Shown: piece by piece, positions 42,437 to 45,721 of the stretch
Layout of the letters: the number at the start of each line of letters is the position of its first letter
Position numbering within the stretch: the stretch's first letter is position 1
Assembly: GCA_944393385.1 (NCBI GenBank)
Contig: CALYAA010000015.1
Span: forward strand, 1-45,721
DNA from: an uncultured Clostridia bacterium
Lineage (GTDB): Bacteria > Bacillota > Clostridia > TANB77 > CAG-508
Reading direction: 5' to 3'
Length of the DNA: 45,721 nucleotides
The notes under the pieces: model-generated
What the model saw: the letters and a program-made list of their open reading frames with translations, nothing else
Databases searched by the model: none
What the model was told of the DNA's origin: nothing
Translations under genes and position numbers: made by a program

Positions 42437-43840
42437 TTTTGGTGTACTTTCTTTTTCTTCATTATTAAAAAATTCATCTAATTTCTGTTTAGTATCATAA
42501 TTTTCAGGTTCTATATTTTTTACTTCTTTTTTATTTTCTTCTTCTGAATTAGTAAGTTCTTGGTGTTCAGACATTGCTTTATCTAATTCTTTAACACCTG
42601 GGAATTCAATATCATCTTCATCATCCATTTTTGATAGTTTAATTTTTAAAATTATAGCAATTATAATAATTATTATTAGAACTATAACTGTTCCAACTAT
42701 AAGATATTGTTTAAATCCCCATGTTGCTGGGTCTAGCCAATCTACACTTGATACTACTTCTTTTTCAGATAAGTTTTTATTAACTGTAATTTGATATATT
42801 GTGTTTTCTTCAGAACTTGTATCACTAACAATAATAGTAATTAAATTTTCTCCTTGTTGTAAGTTTTCATTTCCAAATATTTCTACTATTGCTGTGTCTT
42901 TATTTGATTTAGCTTCTATTTCAAGTGAATTTAAATCTTGTGTTAATTCTATTGTATATTCATATGTATCTGTACTAAAATTAGGTTTTAAATTCATTTG
43001 GTTTACTGTTAAACTACTTAATCCTAGTTTTTCTTCATTTGTATTTTCTGTTGTAGGTTCTGTTGTTGGCTGAGTTGTTGGTTCTGTTTCTGGTTCTGCT
43101 GGAGTTTCTGCTGATTGCCTTGTTATATTTAATGTATATGTTTTTGTTGTTTTACCATCTTCTGCAACAACAACTACTTCTGCTTTGTTTTGCCCTTCTT
43201 TTAAAGATATTTTTCCTGTTCCAGATTTTACTTTAGCATTTGAATCTAGTGTCGTTGCATATACTTCTACTTTTTCTACATCATTTGGTACTTCTACACT
43301 GTATTCATATGTGTCTCTTTTAAATCCAGAAAAGTCATTTGGTACTATTCCAAAATCTCTAAGTCTTGCTTCGCTTGATTTTTCTTGCGTTGTTGGTTTG
43401 TTATTATTATTGCTACTACTGTTTGAATTATTAGCTGTTGTATTATTGGCTCCGCTTGATGAATTCTCATTTTCTAAAACTGTAATTTTTATTTCTTTAC
43501 TTCCAGTAATCTCTTTTGCATCTGTTGTTGAAACATCTTCAGCTTTTATTGTTATTGTAGCAGTTCCCTTTGACTTCGCTGTAATTTTTACTTCTTTTGA
43601 ACTATTTTCAATCCAATCCTCTGTTAAATCAACATTTACAACATTTGGATTTGAACTTGTAATTGTAAATTTTCCTCCACAATTCGTTGCACTTATTAAA
43701 AAAGTTGTGGATTGTCCTACATTTAGCGTTTCAGAATTTTTATTTACTGAAAAATTACCTTCTACTGCATAAACCTTACTTATTCCTAATAAAATTAATA
43801 TCTTTGTAATTATTAAAATGATTTTTATTCTATTGTTCAT
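42416..43840 (-). CDS. Envelope protein with BIG-type and cadherin-like domains
   Basis: 474 residues. Signal peptide 1-25 (ends VYAVEG). Residues 28-125 resemble a bacterial Ig-like/BIG2 domain (GQSTTFLISATNCGGKFTIT, KSKGTATITIKA), then a Ser/Asn linker, two cadherin-like beta-sandwich domains (ARLRDFGIVPNDFSGFKRDT, SSLTVNQMNLKPNFSTDTYE), a Pro/Thr linker between them, one membrane helix at about 388-410 (YLIVGTVIVLIIIIIIAIIL) and an acidic cytoplasmic tail. It is a surface protein anchored at its C-terminus. It starts 13 nt after the glucosaminidase stop, so the two form an operon and may act together at the wall. Confidence 0.85.
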   Translation of the reverse strand: MNNRIKIILIITKILILLGISKVYAVEGNFSVNKNSETLNVGQSTTFLISATNCGGKFTITSSNPNVVNVDLTEDWIENSSKEVKITAKSKGTATITIKAEDVSTTDAKEITGSKEIKITVLENENSSSGANNTTANNSNSSSNNNNKPTTQEKSSEARLRDFGIVPNDFSGFKRDTYEYSVEVPNDVEKVEVYATTLDSNAKVKSGTGKISLKEGQNKAEVVVVAEDGKTTKTYTLNITRQSAETPAEPETEPTTQPTTEPTTENTNEEKLGLSSLTVNQMNLKPNFSTDTYEYTIELTQDLNSLEIEAKSNKDTAIVEIFGNENLQQGENLITIIVSDTSSEENTIYQITVNKNLSEKEVVSSVDWLDPATWGFKQYLIVGTVIVLIIIIIIAIILKIKLSKMDDEDDIEFPGVKELDKAMSEHQELTNSEEENKKEVKNIEPENYDTKQKLDEFFNNEEKESTPKKKGKHF

Positions 43841-43852
43841 ATCATTCTCCTC

Positions 43853-45580
43853 TTAAAAATTTATTTCCGATTTTCCCATTATATAATTTTTTATCACCAT
43901 ATAATCCGTTGATTTAATATTTCCATCATTATTAACATCAGCAGCAATTTTTTCTATGTCTGTCAATTCTTCAGTGCCCATAATTACATTTTTTATTGAC
44001 ATATAATCTGTTGATTTCACTTCTCCATCTCCATTTACATCTCCAAGAACAGCTATTTTATATTTATCATTAACTATATATCCAGTTGAAAGTTTTGAAT
44101 TTTCATCAATAACTTCTCCATTAGAGTTTTTTACAACAATATCTGTATTCATAAGAACTTTTAATTCTTTTACAGTTGCATTTGGAATTGCAGTTACTTC
44201 ATTTTTGGTGTTATTAACTTTTATTTTTTCATTTTTTACTATATCATCATTTGAATCATCTGGGTTATCTGGTGTATTTGTATCTTCATTATTAACTGGA
44301 ACTAAATACAATTTATAACCTTCTTCATCTTCATATGTCTCTCTTGCAACATAACCTTCTACACCATTAGATTTTCTTATTTTATCCCAATATGTTCCAT
44401 TAATTTTTTCTGTTGCTTTTTCTATTCTTGTAACTATTTCGTCTAAATATATTCTCTCTCCTGTATCCTTTCCATTCGGAGCATCTCTTAATTTTAAACT
44501 TGGATTTGCGTTACATTTTACTAAATCTCCATAAGTAGGGTCAGTAGGAACTTCTTGATCTGGATCATTAGGTCTTTTACAGGCATTACTTGGCATGTTT
44601 TTGTATACTGGTATTATAAATGTATATTCTTTTTCTAATGAATTATATTCTTCAAAAGTGCTTCTTAATTTTGAGCCTTCACTTTGTGCTGCCATTAAGT
44701 TTGTCATATATTGGTGCCAGTATAATTTACCATCTGAATTTTCTACATCAAATTTTTGGAAATACATTGTGTTTTGACCTTTTGATATATAACTACTAGC
44801 AATTATCTCAACTCCTCCATCTATTGCAAGTTCAATTGATGTCCATCCTTCACTTTGTGCTCTTGCTAGTCCATTTAATATAACATTTTCTTTTCCGTTC
44901 CCTGTGGCTCCTATATTAAATACATTATATACTCCTACATATTGGCCATTATATCCTTGTCCTTTTACTAATTCACTACCATCTGAACCTTGTTCTTGTA
45001 AAATCCTTGCTACAATATAGTAGGCATTTACATTGTATTTTTGAGCAGCTGTTACAATTGTATTTATGTATGATTCATTATTCCAAAAACTAGAATTTTT
45101 TACCATTCCTCTTATTGTATCTATATTATAGTCTGTATATGTTAATTCCATAAATTGAAATATATCTGATGAATTAAGAGAATTTCTTGGGTCCATCATA
45201 TATTGTATTGCTGTTTGTGATGCACAATGCCAACTTCCTGAATCATAAGTTCTGTCTCCACATGTTGGGCAAACCCATTCATCAGCATAATTGCTATTTG
45301 CAGGTACTAAGTTTCTTGGTGTTGAACCATGTCCTGTATATTCATTTGCGATTACTTCGTTCCAGTCTAAATCTGTGTAAAGTATTTTGAAGTTCCAATT
45401 TGGATGTTCTTGTTTTAGTTTTTGTATCATTTCTTTTATTTGTGGATATTGATTTGAATCTATACTATTTATATCTGAACTTGTTGATTGATTTACTGCA
45501 AAAGACTTGTTTCCTATAAAGCATAATAATAACATAATTATTTGTACTAGTGCTATAATTACTATTATTTTTCTTCTCAT
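43853..45580 (-). CDS. Secreted glucosaminidase with SH3 and dockerin
   Basis: 575 residues. Signal peptide 1-29. Residues about 50-310 form a LytD-type N-acetylglucosaminidase domain (QKLKQEHPNWNFKILYTDLD, YYIVARILQEQGSDGSELVK, GVYNVFNIGATGNGKENVIL); the probable catalytic Glu is in RILQEQG. SH3-like domain about 360-425 (CNANPSLKLRDAPNGKDTGE). C-terminal type I dockerin with two Ca-binding repeats (GDVNGDGEVKSTDYMSIKNV and DVNNDGNIKSTDYMVIKNYI). It cleaves wall glycan; the dockerin would dock to a cohesin protein not seen here. Operon with the cadherin-like gene. Confidence 0.92.
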   Translation of the reverse strand: MRRKIIVIIALVQIIMLLLCFIGNKSFAVNQSTSSDINSIDSNQYPQIKEMIQKLKQEHPNWNFKILYTDLDWNEVIANEYTGHGSTPRNLVPANSNYADEWVCPTCGDRTYDSGSWHCASQTAIQYMMDPRNSLNSSDIFQFMELTYTDYNIDTIRGMVKNSSFWNNESYINTIVTAAQKYNVNAYYIVARILQEQGSDGSELVKGQGYNGQYVGVYNVFNIGATGNGKENVILNGLARAQSEGWTSIELAIDGGVEIIASSYISKGQNTMYFQKFDVENSDGKLYWHQYMTNLMAAQSEGSKLRSTFEEYNSLEKEYTFIIPVYKNMPSNACKRPNDPDQEVPTDPTYGDLVKCNANPSLKLRDAPNGKDTGERIYLDEIVTRIEKATEKINGTYWDKIRKSNGVEGYVARETYEDEEGYKLYLVPVNNEDTNTPDNPDDSNDDIVKNEKIKVNNTKNEVTAIPNATVKELKVLMNTDIVVKNSNGEVIDENSKLSTGYIVNDKYKIAVLGDVNGDGEVKSTDYMSIKNVIMGTEELTDIEKIAADVNNDGNIKSTDYMVIKNYIMGKSEINF

Positions 45581-45644
45581 TAATCACACTTCCTTTGTAT
45601 TTTTATATAACGACTTTTGATTATTTTTCTATTTGTTCGACAAT

Positions 45645-45674
45645 AGTATATCATTTTTAGTCATTTAAAGTCAA
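45645..45674 (-). promoter_or_regulatory. Promoter of the glucosaminidase operon
   Basis: On the minus strand TTGACT (45669-45674), 18 bp, TATACT (45645-45650), about 65 nt ahead of the 45580 start. Confidence 0.75.
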
Positions 45675-45721
45675 CTTATAATATATTTTTTTTTATTACA
45701 TTTATATTACAAAATTCTTAA

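Noticed and set aside
1..45721. tRNA, rRNA or well-known riboswitches
   Set aside because: No stretch with tRNA cloverleaf signature (GGTTCGAATCC-like) or rRNA core was noticed on either strand; a covariance-model search would be decisive.

Overview
The window is very AT-rich Gram-positive DNA with strong purine-rich Shine-Dalgarno sites. Gene content (Spo0A-like regulator, ECF sigma/anti-sigma pairs of the DUF4179 kind, VanW, dockerin, S11 carboxypeptidase fragment, GH25 lysozyme fragment, large serine recombinases) points to an uncultured, probably gut-associated Clostridia-type Bacillota. That assignment is inference; there is no rRNA or tRNA here to fix it.

Layout. 1-7.0 kb: decayed mobile element with two tandem large serine recombinases (one frameshifted), small element genes, a DUF6076-like gene with an in-frame stop, a GH25 fragment and a sigma region-4-like gene with a complex 5' leader. 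7.2-20 kb: small membrane proteins, an SH3/M14 carboxypeptidase read in two frames, an XRE regulator, ECF sigma/anti-sigma loci, three secreted proteins (two with SH3 repeats) and a Spo0A-like regulator. 20-25.4 kb: more sigma/anti-sigma loci, a truncated DacF-like gene and a DnaJ-domain membrane protein. 24.6-34.3 kb: a CRISPR zone with an RT-Cas1 fusion, Cas2 and six separate CRISPR loci built from a shared leader, 30-bp repeats and a shared trailer, interleaved with Nudix, sigma/anti-sigma and a damaged toxin-antitoxin pair. 34.3-45.6 kb: a GC-richer secreted VanX-like dipeptidase, then a housekeeping-like minus-strand run of GT-C/GtrII-type membrane glycosyltransferases, YwaF-like and zinc-ribbon membrane proteins, VanW, bL31 (plus strand), and a cadherin-like/BIG protein with a dockerin-bearing glucosaminidase.

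Main observations. (1) RT-Cas1 plus Cas2 serves several dispersed arrays, and no Cas effector is visible. Read as the reverse complement of the array strand, the 14 spacers look like coding sense sequence; one contains an SD plus ATG. This fits acquisition from RNA, or selection for RNA targeting. (2) One CRISPR repeat forms the broken 3' end of a sigma/anti-sigma gene, and one locus is leader plus terminal repeat with no spacer. (3) Five promoters share tandem 9-bp TTTTTTAWC-like units ending exactly 28 bp before the -10 hexamer, a candidate undescribed regulon of secreted proteins. (4) Three genes have a +1 frameshift where the zero-frame codon is CGG, a codon I otherwise noticed only in the foreign-looking genes. 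Either these are parallel lesions or errors, or CGG promotes frameshifting in this organism.
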